Assembly: GCA_964401935.1 (NCBI GenBank)
Contig: CAYOAL010000027.1
Span: 16,271 to 80,270, forward strand
Reading direction: 5' to 3'
DNA length: 64,000 nt
Source: JAPYTK01 sp964401935
Lineage (GTDB): Bacteria; Myxococcota_A; Polyangia; Polyangiales; Polyangiaceae
The position numbers were made by a program, and so were the translations under genes. Below the pieces are notes generated by a model, which made no database searches, had not been told where the DNA came from, and was given only the letters and a program-made list of their open reading frames with translations. This document shows positions 8,448 to 16,303 of the stretch, in pieces; within the stretch, counting starts at the first letter, position 1, and each line of letters starts with the position of its first letter.

Positions 8448-9818
8448 TCAACACGGCTTGTCCTTCTTCTTCCCCTTGAGCTTCGTGTGGCTCGGGCACA
8501 CCTCGCGGATCGTCTGGCTCGCGGCCCGGTAGCGCTCGAGCATCTGCTCGAGGAGCTTCGGCTCGCTGGCCGCCAGATCGCGCTGTTCGCGCGGATCGGC
8601 CTCGAGATCGAAGAGCTTGAAGTACTCGTCGTCGGCGTGCGCGATGAGCTTGTGGCGATCCCACACGAGGGCGCGCCGTCGATCGTTGTCGCTCGTGCGC
8701 GGCAGATCGATGATCACCGCTCGCAGCTCGGGCTCCACATCGCCCCGCATCTCCGCCACGAGCGACACCCCTTGCATGTCTCTCGGCCGCTCCACCGCGA
8801 GCAGCTCGAAGAGGGTCGGCGGCAGATCGATGCCACTCCGAGGCACGTCGACGCGCTTGGGTGCCACGCCCGGGATGCGCACCAAGAGCGGCACCCACAC
8901 GAGCTCCTGCCAGAGCTCGAAGCCATGGCGATACATCTCGTGCTCTCCAAACGTCTCGCCGTGATCGGACGAGATCATCACCGCCGTCCGGTCGGCCCAG
9001 GGCTGCGCATCGACGAACTCCAACAGGGTCTTCAGGTGACGGTCGGTGAAGTGGAGCTCGCCGTCGTACATCGCGCCGGCGCCGCGCCCGAAGCTCGGCG
9101 TCCCCTCGTGCCCCATGTACATGTCGTGCGGGTCCATGAGGTGATACCAGGCGAAGAAGGGCTTGTCGGTGAGCGCCGGCTCGCTCAGCTGCCGGATCGC
9201 GAGCGCCACGTGCTCGGGGCTCGTGATGTTGTTGTCGGTGGTGTTGCTCTTCTTCAGCCCCGGGACGAGCTCCCACCGCGAAAACCCCTGATCGAGGCCC
9301 ACGCCCTCCTTGCCGAAGTACCAGTGGCCGTGGGCCGCCGCGGTGTGCACGCCGTGCGCGGACAGCACCTCGGGAAAGGTGACCACCTCCTCGGGGGTGC
9401 TCGAAAAGAAGTAGCCGCTCCTCTTCACCTCGCTCGGGTAGCGCCCGGCGACGAACCCGCCGAACGTCATCGAGGTGTAGCTCGAGAGCGCGTAGAACCG
9501 GGTGAAGTTCACCGCCTCGGCCGCGAAGGCAGCGACCGTCGGCATCACCGCGTGGCGGTAGCCGTGCCACGGCATCCGATCCGCACGGAGGCTGTCGATG
9601 GTGACGAGGATCACGTTGGTCGGCACCGACTCGGGAGCGTCGCTTCGCTGTCCCGACGCGGACGCGGCCGGTGCTCCGGAGGACGACGCCGCGGCCCCCG
9701 TCGTCGGACCGACGGGGGTGGCGGCGGAGCCGGGGCCCGAGGACGTCGGCGCCGCGTCGTCGCAGGCGATGAGCGCGAGCGACACAGCGAGCGCTTGAGC
9801 TAGCACGACACTGCGCAT
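8448..9818 (-). CDS. Alkaline-phosphatase-superfamily (sulfatase-fold) lipoprotein with Thr nucleophile
   Basis: A 456-residue lipoprotein: the signal peptide ends in LALIAC, followed by an Ala/Ser/Gly-rich linker to about residue 65. The sulfatase fold then starts with NVILVTIDSLRAD (metal Asp75) and shows WYHLMDPHDMY and ISSDHGETFGEHEMYRHG (Asp285, His286). The active-site loop reads SSYTSMTFGGFVAGRYPSE. True sulfatases have C/S-x-P-x-R here, whose first residue becomes formylglycine; this protein has Thr115 at that position and no Pro or Arg. Thr nucleophiles are known in phosphotransferase and phosphodiesterase members of the superfamily. The substrate may therefore be a phosphoester rather than a sulfate ester. 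Probably outer-membrane or periplasmic. It heads a minus-strand gene set with the ADP-ribosylglycohydrolase. Confidence 0.8.
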   Translation of the reverse strand: MRSVVLAQALAVSLALIACDDAAPTSSGPGSAATPVGPTTGAAASSSGAPAASASGQRSDAPESVPTNVILVTIDSLRADRMPWHGYRHAVMPTVAAFAAEAVNFTRFYALSSYTSMTFGGFVAGRYPSEVKRSGYFFSSTPEEVVTFPEVLSAHGVHTAAAHGHWYFGKEGVGLDQGFSRWELVPGLKKSNTTDNNITSPEHVALAIRQLSEPALTDKPFFAWYHLMDPHDMYMGHEGTPSFGRGAGAMYDGELHFTDRHLKTLLEFVDAQPWADRTAVMISSDHGETFGEHEMYRHGFELWQELVWVPLLVRIPGVAPKRVDVPRSGIDLPPTLFELLAVERPRDMQGVSLVAEMRGDVEPELRAVIIDLPRTSDNDRRRALVWDRHKLIAHADDEYFKLFDLEADPREQRDLAASEPKLLEQMLERYRAASQTIREVCPSHTKLKGKKKDKPC

Positions 9819-9874
9819 GGTCTCTGTTGGATCGCCACCCGCCGCCAGTCAACAAGTTACGCCCGCGACGGCCC

Positions 9875-11398
9875 TCACGCGTCGACGGGCAGCGCGAGCT
9901 CGATCGACGTCCCCGCCCCGAGCCGGCTCGAGAGCCGCGCCGTGCCCCCGTGCGCCTCGAGCACCTTCGCCGCGAACGCGAGCCCGAGCCCGGTACCTGC
10001 CGCCTTGGTGGTGAAGAACGCGTCGAAAGCGCGCTCCGCCACGCGCGGGTCCATCCCCGGCCCGTCGTCGGTGATGGTCACCGCCACGCGGCGCGCGTCG
10101 GCCGTCGCCTTGGTCTGGACGCCGATCGTGCCGCTCCCCTCGAGCGCCTCCACCGCGTTGCGGAGCACGTTCTCGAGCGCGTGCACGAACAGGTCCCGGT
10201 CGAGCCGACAGCGCGGCAGGCCCTCGGAGAGCTCCACCGCGAAGCTCACCGAAGCGGGCAGCGCGGCCCGATGGCTCGCGACCGCTTCGCCCACCAGCGC
10301 GTTGACGTCGTGCTCAGAGAGCGCTGGATCGACCCGCCCGAGGCGTTGGTAGTCGGCGACCACGCGCTCGATGCGCTCGGCGCGATCCAGGACCAGCGCG
10401 ACGAACTCTACGTGGGGCTCGAGGGGACGGCCCTGGCGGTGCTCCTCCAGCAAGAACTGCGCGGCCCCCGAGATCGCGGCGAGCGGGTTCCGCAGATCGT
10501 GCGCCATCTGACCAGCGAACCGGCCGAGCGTGGCCGACTCCTCGAGCCTGGCGCGCTCTTCCCCCAGCGTGGCGTAGAGCGGTCGCATGGCGGCGATGAG
10601 CGTCATCACGACCACCGCCGTCCCCACCGCGAGCAAGGCCACCGACCGCCCCAGCCACGTCACCACCGCGAGCTGGGCGATCACCGCGAGCGTCGCCGCG
10701 AGGACCGCGCTCGCGAAGCGGACCACGCGCACCTGTTCGAACACCCGCGCCCGCAGCATGAGCGCCGCCACCAGCCCGCTCGCCACCACGAGGCCGAGCG
10801 CCGACAGCCGCGGCGCCACACCTCCGGCGATCGACACCAGATCCGTCGTGACTCCCCCCACCCCGAGCAACAGCGCTCCACCGAGGAGCACGACACGCGC
10901 GCGCTCCTCCCGATGCGATCGGTGGGCATAACGCCACAAGAGGAACCCGGCCCACCCGAAGCTCGGCGCCATGCCGGCGAGCATGAGCAACGCCCAGGCG
11001 GTGCCGCCGGGGAAGCCCGCCCACGCGGGCACCGCGAAGGGTAACAGACAGGTCACCGCGACCGCCGCGAAGTACACCGTGGCTGCGCCGAGCAGACGCC
11101 GGTGACGCCGCCGCTGCCCCACATAGCCGATGAACAGGCGCAGCGTGGGGATCGCGCAGCTCGAGGCCGCCGCATACTCGAGGAACGCCCAGCTCGGGTC
11201 TCCGCTGAGCGAGTAGGCCACCTCCAAGATGTTGTACGCCGACATGGTGACGCACATCACGCCGAGGTCGAACGCCAGCGGGTGGCTGCCTCGCCGCACG
11301 CTGGTGGCGAGCGCGAGCGCCAAGAACGCGACCGCCGAAAGGCCCGCGAGATACAGGACGGGCGACGACGGCGACAGCGGCGCCTGGGCGGCCTGCAT
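9875..11398 (-). CDS. Membrane sensor histidine kinase
   Basis: A 507-residue kinase when started at the ATG at 11398, which places the first helix about 12 residues in (upstream in-frame starts add a polar extension). About eight hydrophobic segments fill residues 12-265, so sensing is probably within the membrane; no PAS, HAMP or CACHE domain is apparent. The transmitter has the H-box GQMAHDLRNPLAAISG, N-box ENVLRNAVEAL, G1 DDGPGM, F-box FDAFFTTK and G2 GTGLGLAFA, all intact, in the NtrB-like style with the catalytic His followed by DLRNP. It is divergent from an NtrC-type regulator starting 95 bases away, and the two are the obvious partners. Confidence 0.9.
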   Translation of the reverse strand: MQAAQAPLSPSSPVLYLAGLSAVAFLALALATSVRRGSHPLAFDLGVMCVTMSAYNILEVAYSLSGDPSWAFLEYAAASSCAIPTLRLFIGYVGQRRRHRRLLGAATVYFAAVAVTCLLPFAVPAWAGFPGGTAWALLMLAGMAPSFGWAGFLLWRYAHRSHREERARVVLLGGALLLGVGGVTTDLVSIAGGVAPRLSALGLVVASGLVAALMLRARVFEQVRVVRFASAVLAATLAVIAQLAVVTWLGRSVALLAVGTAVVVMTLIAAMRPLYATLGEERARLEESATLGRFAGQMAHDLRNPLAAISGAAQFLLEEHRQGRPLEPHVEFVALVLDRAERIERVVADYQRLGRVDPALSEHDVNALVGEAVASHRAALPASVSFAVELSEGLPRCRLDRDLFVHALENVLRNAVEALEGSGTIGVQTKATADARRVAVTITDDGPGMDPRVAERAFDAFFTTKAAGTGLGLAFAAKVLEAHGGTARLSSRLGAGTSIELALPVDA

Positions 11399-11493
11399 CC
11401 CCGGAGCATACCCCAGCGCTCGGCGCGTGCAGGCGGCCACGGCACGCGTATCGACGTCTTCGCCGGGGGACGAGCCCATGGCATGATCGCCGG

Positions 11494-12882
11494 ATGCCGA
11501 GTGGGAGGGTGTTGGTGGTGGACGACGACGCGACCGTGGCGATGGTGCTCGCCGGGCTCGCGCGGCAAGCAGGCTACACCACCGACATCGCGAGCTCGGG
11601 CGGCGGGGCGCTCGAGCGGGTGCGCACCGGCGCCGTCGACGTGGTGCTCACCGATCTGCGCATGCCGGGGATGGATGGCATGGAGCTGCTCCGTGCCATC
11701 AAGCAGGCAGCGCCCGACATCCCCGTGATCATGCTCACCGCCCACGCGAGCGTGGAGGGCGCGGTGGAGGCGATGCGCGCCGGCGCCAGCGACTTTCTCC
11801 TCAAGCCCTTCAAGCGCGACGAGGTGCTGTTCAGCTTGCGAAAAGCCCTCCAGCCCTCGGAGCGCCTGGCCGAGGAGCCTCCGCGGCTCGGCCACGGGAA
11901 ATCGCTCGTCGGCAGCTCGCCGGCGATGTGCGAGTTGCTCGCGGTGCTGGAGCGCGCGGCCCGCTCGAGCGCGAACGTGCTCATCCGCGGCGAGAGCGGC
12001 ACCGGCAAGGAGCTCGCCGCCCGATCCATTCACGACCGCGGCGCGCGGGCCGAAGCCCCCTTCATCGCCGTCAACTGTGGCGCCCTCCCGGATCAGCTGC
12101 TCGAGAGCGAGCTGTTCGGCTACGAGAAGGGCGCGTTCACCGGCGCGGTCCAGCACAAGCCGGGTCGGGTGGCGCTCGCCGAAGGCGGCACGCTCCTTCT
12201 CGACGAGATCGGCGACGTGAGCCCCACCGTCCAGGTGAAGCTCCTCCGATTGCTGCAAGAGAAGCAGTACGAGCCGCTCGGCGCCACCGCCACTCGCGCC
12301 GCCAACGTTCGGTTCATCGCCGCCACCCACCAGGATCTCGAGCAGCTGGTCGAGCGCGGCGACTTCCGCGAAGACCTCTACTACCGGCTCAACGTCGTAC
12401 CGATTTGGATGCCGCCGCTGCGCGAGCACCCGAGCGACATCCCCCCGCTCGCGGCCGCCTTCGCGGAGCGGCTGGCCCACGAGAACGGTCGCCCCGCGCT
12501 CACCCTCGGCGAAGACGCCCTCGGTGCGCTCGTCGCCCACGACTGGCCGGGCAACGTTCGCGAGCTCCAGAACTTCGTCGAGCGCCTCGTGGTGTTCTGC
12601 GACCACGGCACGGTCACGGCCGCCGACGTCCGGCGCGAGCTCGAGCGCTCCCCCCGGCCCCGCCTCGCCGGCCCCGTCTCGTCGCGGCCGACACCCGTCT
12701 CGCCCGCCGAGCCGACCGACACCCGAGGTCTCGCCGATCGCCGGCTCGACGCCGAGCGTGCGGCCATCCTCGAGGCGCTCGAGAGAGCGCGAGGCAACCG
12801 CACCCAGGCCGCCCGTCTCCTCGGGATCAGCCGCCGCACGCTCTACAAGCGCCTCGACGCGCTCGGGCTCGAGGGCGTCTAG
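11494..12882 (+). CDS. NtrC-family sigma-54-dependent response regulator
   Basis: A 462-residue regulator with the full three-domain layout. Receiver: acidic pair in VVDDD, phosphorylation site Asp54 in VLTDLRMPG, and the conserved Lys in LLKPFKRDE. AAA+ domain: Walker A GESGTGKE, the sigma-54 contact loop GAFTGA, Walker B GGTLLLDEIGD, and RxDLYYRLNV. C-terminus: a Fis-type helix-turn-helix (GNRTQAARLLGISRRTLYKRL). It should activate RNA polymerase holding sigma-54 after phosphorylation by the histidine kinase encoded divergently. The target promoters are not visible here. DUF99 follows 11 bases after its stop codon on the same strand. Confidence 0.95.
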   Translation: MPSGRVLVVDDDATVAMVLAGLARQAGYTTDIASSGGGALERVRTGAVDVVLTDLRMPGMDGMELLRAIKQAAPDIPVIMLTAHASVEGAVEAMRAGASDFLLKPFKRDEVLFSLRKALQPSERLAEEPPRLGHGKSLVGSSPAMCELLAVLERAARSSANVLIRGESGTGKELAARSIHDRGARAEAPFIAVNCGALPDQLLESELFGYEKGAFTGAVQHKPGRVALAEGGTLLLDEIGDVSPTVQVKLLRLLQEKQYEPLGATATRAANVRFIAATHQDLEQLVERGDFREDLYYRLNVVPIWMPPLREHPSDIPPLAAAFAERLAHENGRPALTLGEDALGALVAHDWPGNVRELQNFVERLVVFCDHGTVTAADVRRELERSPRPRLAGPVSSRPTPVSPAEPTDTRGLADRRLDAERAAILEALERARGNRTQAARLLGISRRTLYKRLDALGLEGV

Positions 12883-12893
12883 CTGCGCGATGG

Positions 12894-13475
12894 ATGGAGG
12901 CAGAACGGGTGTCCTCTCCGCTGTCCAACGTCATCGGCTTCGACGACGCGCCGTTCACCCGTGAGCACCGGGGCGACGTCATGCTCATCGGCGCCGTCTG
13001 CTCACGCACACGCCTCGACGGTGTGCTCCGCGGGCGCTGCCGGCGCGACGGCAAGAACTCGACCGAGCGCATGGCGCAGATGTTGGTCGACTCGCCCTTT
13101 CGCGCACACGTGCAAGCGGTGCTCCTGCAAGGCATCGCGGTCGCCGGCTTCAACGTCGTCGACATCCGCCGCCTCCACGAGGCGCTCGACATCCCGGTGA
13201 TCGCGGTCGCTCGCAAGCGCCCCGATCTCGCCGCGATCCGGCGCGCGCTGACGCGTTCGGGGCGGGGGTGGGAGCGCAAGTGGCGGCTCATCGAGGCCGC
13301 CGGCGCGATGGAGCCCGCGGGGCGGGTGTTGATCCAGCGAGCCGGCATCAGCCTCGCACAGGCTCGCCACGTCCTCGCCGTCACGACGCTCCATGGCCAC
13401 CTCCCCGAGCCGCTGCGGCTCGCGCACCTCATCGCTGGCGGCGTCAGCACCGGCGTCAGCCGAGGACGCGCCTGA
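12894..13475 (+). CDS. DUF99 family protein (endonuclease V-like fold)
   Basis: A 193-residue protein that matches the DUF99/UPF0215 pattern throughout: FDDAPF near the start, VLLQGIAVAGFNVVDIRRLHE in the middle (a Gly-Ile-x-x-x-Gly-Phe core), PVIAVARKRPD, and the ending PLRLAHLIAGG then GVSRGRA. The family is common in archaea and scattered in bacteria, is structurally related to endonuclease V, and has no settled function. The ATG at 12894 is 11 bases after the response regulator stop, suggesting co-transcription, although a functional link is not evident. Length is normal for the family. Confidence 0.85.
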   Translation: MEAERVSSPLSNVIGFDDAPFTREHRGDVMLIGAVCSRTRLDGVLRGRCRRDGKNSTERMAQMLVDSPFRAHVQAVLLQGIAVAGFNVVDIRRLHEALDIPVIAVARKRPDLAAIRRALTRSGRGWERKWRLIEAAGAMEPAGRVLIQRAGISLAQARHVLAVTTLHGHLPEPLRLAHLIAGGVSTGVSRGRA

Positions 13476-13562
13476 CCGCCGCCCCCCGCAGCGCGCCCGA
13501 GGACCACGCCATGGCCGCGGCGCGACTTGGCAGCGGCCGGGCATTGTTGCGATGATAACGAG

Positions 13563-14384
13563 GTGGGTGCCCCCCTCGAGCGGCTCGCGTTTGCGGCCAA
13601 CCTGCGCACGAGCGACGCCGCGACCGTCGGGGCCATGACCGAGCTCTGCGCCCTGCTCAGCGAAGACATCGGCCGTCCCGTCGAGCCCCTCGTGGCCCGC
13701 GCTCCATCGGCGCTCGCGGAGGCCGTCGCCCACGGACACGCAGCGTTCGCTTGGGTGTCCCCCACCCTGCTCCTCATGGCCTCGGGCCTCTCGACGGTGG
13801 TCCCGCTCCTCGCGTGTGTGCGCGACGGCAAGGCGTCATTTCATTCCATCGTGTTTGCACGGGGCGACGCCCCCTTCGAGCGCCTCGCCGACCTCCGCGA
13901 GGCGCGCGCGGCCTGGGTGGCCCCCACGAGCGCGTCTGGTTACCTGGTCGCGCGCCTCACGCTCGCCCGTCGCGGCGTGTCGCTCGACGACGTGCTCGCC
14001 GACGAGCTGTTCTTCGACTCGCACGGTGCGGTCACTCGCGCGGTGCTCGATGGCGAGGCGGACATCGGCGCGACCTTCGCCCACTACGCCGACGTCGACG
14101 GCACCCTCGAGCTCACGAGCGCAGGCTTCAGCGAAGACGCCGACGCCACGGAGCTCCGCATCCTCGCGGTGAGCGGACCCATCCCCGCCGACATGGTCGT
14201 CGCCCATCCCCGCGTGCCGATTCGCGAGCGCATCGCCTTCGCCGCCGCCCTCAGCCGGCTCGCCAACTGTCCGATCGGCAGCGTGCCCATTCGCCGCGTC
14301 ATGGGGGCCGAGGCCTTCCACGCCGTGGGCCATGCCGCGCTGCTCGAGCTCGAGGCGCTCATGCAAGAGAGCCACGCGCTGTGA
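13563..14384 (+). CDS. PhnD-like (type 2 periplasmic-binding fold) protein without signal peptide
   Basis: About 273 residues from the GTG at 13563; an earlier TTG at 13527 would add 12 residues but no signal peptide. The sequence follows the PhnD/SsuA-like substrate-binding pattern: an early strand, LLSEDIGRPVEPLVA, FAWVSPTLLLMA, a central DGKASFHSIVFAR, LADLREARAAWVAPTSASGYLVAR, and AVTRAVLDGEADIGATFAHY. Normal family members are exported partners of ABC transporters. This one lacks any export signal and no permease or ATPase lies nearby, so it is probably a cytoplasmic ligand-binding or sensing protein. The likely ligand class (phosphonate, phosphite or other anion) cannot be told from the sequence. 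It ends 54 bases before a tRNA gene. Confidence 0.75.
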   Translation: MGAPLERLAFAANLRTSDAATVGAMTELCALLSEDIGRPVEPLVARAPSALAEAVAHGHAAFAWVSPTLLLMASGLSTVVPLLACVRDGKASFHSIVFARGDAPFERLADLREARAAWVAPTSASGYLVARLTLARRGVSLDDVLADELFFDSHGAVTRAVLDGEADIGATFAHYADVDGTLELTSAGFSEDADATELRILAVSGPIPADMVVAHPRVPIRERIAFAAALSRLANCPIGSVPIRRVMGAEAFHAVGHAALLELEALMQESHAL

Positions 14385-14438
14385 GGCCCTCAACTGGCGG
14401 TTGGGGTTTCGCTTCCGAAGTGTTACATCACCCCTCAC

Positions 14439-14512
14439 GGCCCCTTAGCTCAGCTGGACAGAGCAGCAGCCTTCTAAGCTGACGGTCACTGGTTCGAATC
14501 CAGTAGGGGCTG
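14439..14512 (+). tRNA. tRNA-Arg (anticodon TCT)
   Basis: A complete 74-base cloverleaf can be folded by eye. The acceptor stem pairs GGCCCCT with AGGGGCT (first pair G-T), the D arm is GCTC/GAGC, the anticodon loop is CTTCTAA with TCT at positions 34-36, the variable loop is five bases, and the T arm is ACTGG/CCAGT around TTCGAAT. The 3' CCA is not encoded. The top pair of the anticodon stem is a G-A mismatch. TCT reads AGA/AGG, rare Arg codons in this GC-rich genome. No integrase or att-like repeat is visible next to it. Confidence 0.95.
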
Positions 14513-14582
14513 CTCGTTGCCCCCGCTCGACGGAGCCGAGCGCCGCACGCGACGCGTCCCGCTTCGGGCAGGGCGACGCTGC

Positions 14583-14810
14583 TCAACTTTTCTTCAGCGA
14601 GCCGAGCAGCGTGTTGCCTTCTTGGTACGACAGGTGAAGCGACGCGCCGCTCGCGAACTCGAGCTTGAAGGTGAAGTCGGGTTGCTGGCGAAGGGTCACG
14701 GGCTCGTCGGCGCGGTGCGCGTCGCGGGCGCGCTCGCGTGTGTCCGGCGACACCTGCGCGGCGACCAGCAGCTGCACCAGCGTTTCGGTGGCGAGGGGCG
14801 CGGTCTTCAT
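14583..14810 (-). CDS. Small hypothetical protein (75 residues)
   Basis: A compact 75-residue protein with balanced composition unlike the Arg/Pro-rich spurious frames around it. The N-terminal half is helical (TETLVQLLVAAQ), followed by charged segments and a likely beta pair (FTFKLEFASGASLHLSYQ) and a basic end. There is no signal peptide or known domain. No strong ribosome-binding site precedes the ATG. It sits between the tRNA and a Kazal-like lipoprotein on the same strand as the latter. I do not recognise the family. Confidence 0.5.
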   Translation of the reverse strand: MKTAPLATETLVQLLVAAQVSPDTRERARDAHRADEPVTLRQQPDFTFKLEFASGASLHLSYQEGNTLLGSLKKS

Positions 14811-14923
14811 GACCCGATGGTTCTACAATGTGTAGGCCCCTTCGTCCCCTCCTCTCGCCGATAACCGTGTGGTCTCGCGGGCTTCACGTGCCCCGAGGCG
14901 CGGCTCCGAGCGACGAGCGGTGC

Positions 14924-15526
14924 TCAGCGTTCGAACCGATCGCCGCAGGCGTCGATGCGGCCGTTGCCAGCATCCGATTGACACACGCCCGCGACCGGAT
15001 CGGGCGGACAGGCCTCGCACTGGACGTTGGCGTCGCACTCGAGCGCGGCCCAAGAAGCCCAGATCTCGAGCAGCTTGGGGTAGGCCTCCCGACTCGGGTT
15101 GATGAAGGTGTTGCAGCCGCAGGGCAACCCGCCAGGCACCTTCTCGGTGCACTGCTCCACGGCGAGCGCCGCGTTGCACTGCTTGCTCGCGTCGAGCAGC
15201 TGACGATACTCCGCCGCGAGCTCGTCGCAACGCTCGCACGGACACGCGCCGTCGCACACGACCGCCACCGGCACGCAGTCGTCACCGCAGCCAGCGTCGT
15301 AGGTGCTCCCGTCCGCGCCGCACACCGGCCAGGGCGGCGCGTCGCAGGCGCAGCTCGGATCGACGCCGCCGCCCACGCCCGAGCTGCCGGGTCCAGGGCC
15401 GACGCTGGAGGAGCCCGCGCCGCTCCCCGCGCCAGCGCTCGCGCGGTCGTCCTCGAAGTCGATCACGGCTGTGCCAGAACATGCCAAAAGGACGCCCGCG
15501 ATCAGGGCCGCGCTCCCCCGAAGCAT
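14924..15526 (-). CDS. Cys-rich lipoprotein with Kazal-like domain
   Basis: About 200 residues. The ATG at 15526 is preceded by AAGGA seven bases away and gives a short signal peptide ending in VLLAC. A Gly/Ser/Pro linker (to about residue 55) leads to DPSCACDAPPWPVCGADGST and YDAGCGDDC, which fits the Kazal-type serine protease inhibitor pattern (C-x-x-V-C-G-x-D-G-x-T-Y). The second half has about ten more cysteines in pairs (CDGACPCERCDE, GLPCGCNTF, VQCEACPP), so several disulfides are likely. The protein is presumably displayed on the outer membrane and might protect the cell from proteases. The Kazal call rests on one motif; the rest is unassigned. It is divergent from the TetR gene. Confidence 0.65.
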   Translation of the reverse strand: MLRGSAALIAGVLLACSGTAVIDFEDDRASAGAGSGAGSSSVGPGPGSSGVGGGVDPSCACDAPPWPVCGADGSTYDAGCGDDCVPVAVVCDGACPCERCDELAAEYRQLLDASKQCNAALAVEQCTEKVPGGLPCGCNTFINPSREAYPKLLEIWASWAALECDANVQCEACPPDPVAGVCQSDAGNGRIDACGDRFER

Positions 15527-15631
15527 CTTGAATCCTTCACTTCGCGCGTGCTGGTGCGACATGCGCGGGCGGCGAAGCACCAAGTGTGCCCAAGGCCGGT
15601 GAGCGGCCCTCACTTTGTCGTCGTTGACTCC

Positions 15632-15660
15632 TTGACAGCAGGAACGAACGGTCGTACTTT
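15632..15660 (+). promoter_or_regulatory. tetR promoter with operator between -35 and -10
   Basis: A consensus -35 (TTGACA, 15632-15637) and a -10-like TACTTT (15655-15660) are spaced by 17 bases. The spacer contains ACGAACGGTCGT (15644-15655), a near-perfect palindrome related to the two sites near 16327 and 16375. Binding there would block polymerase, which suggests autorepression by the TetR protein. Transcription would begin only a few bases before the GTG at 15670, so the message would be nearly leaderless. Confidence 0.6.
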
Positions 15661-15669
15661 TTCTCGGTC

Positions 15670-16275
15670 GTGAGCAAAGGTGACGCAACCCGCAAGGCCA
15701 TCCTCGATCACGCGCTCGCCGTGGCCGGGACGCTCGGCCTCGAGAGCATCACGATCGGCTCGCTCGCGGCCGCGCTCGGAATGAGCAAGAGCGGCCTCTT
15801 CGCGCACTTCCGCTCCAAAGAGCAGCTCCAGCTCCAGGTCCTCACCGAGGCCGTCGAGCGCTTCGTGAGCCAGGTGGTGGTCCCCGCGCTGAAGCTCCCC
15901 CGCGGTGAGCCGCGGGTTCGAGCGCTCTTCGAGAGCTGGCTCGAGTGGTCGCGGGCGCAGCCCGGCGGCTGCGTGATCTACAACGCGTCGAGTGAGCTCG
16001 ATGATCGGCCGGGACCGCTCCGCGACTTTCTCCAGGAGGCGCACCGCGATTGGTCCAACACCATCCAGCGGGCGGCCGGTCTCAGCGTCGAGGTGGGACA
16101 CTTCCGCGAGGACCTCGAGCTGGAGCAGTTCGCGTTCGAGCTGTCCGCGCTGGCCCTGGGCTACCACCACGCCGCGCGCCTGTTGAACGACCCCAAGGCT
16201 CACCAGCGCGCGCTGGCGGGCTTCGAGCGGTTGCTGCTGCGTGCCCGACGCGGCGCCGAGTCCCCAACCCCCTGA
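15670..16275 (+). CDS. TetR-family transcriptional regulator
   Basis: A 201-residue regulator from the GTG at 15670. The N-terminal helix-turn-helix is typical: TRKAILDHALAVAGTLG, then ITIGSLAAALGMSKSGLFAHF and RSKEQLQLQVL. The C-terminal ligand-binding domain belongs to the group with WLEWSRAQPGGCVIYNASSE, often annotated as TetR_C near YdeS/AefR-like regulators. The ligand is unknown. It lies 28 bases upstream of an alpha/beta hydrolase gene. Three copies of the palindrome ACGAACGTTCGT or close variants, one in its own promoter and two at the hydrolase start, suggest that it controls both genes. Confidence 0.9.
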   Translation: MSKGDATRKAILDHALAVAGTLGLESITIGSLAAALGMSKSGLFAHFRSKEQLQLQVLTEAVERFVSQVVVPALKLPRGEPRVRALFESWLEWSRAQPGGCVIYNASSELDDRPGPLRDFLQEAHRDWSNTIQRAAGLSVEVGHFREDLELEQFAFELSALALGYHHAARLLNDPKAHQRALAGFERLLLRARRGAESPTP

Positions 16276-16303
16276 CCCGACTTCGATGAGCTGGAGGAAC
16301 CGT

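Noticed and set aside
14380..14580. Genomic island insertion at the tRNA-Arg gene
   Set aside because: No integrase, no repeat of the tRNA 3' end, and gene style is the same on both sides.
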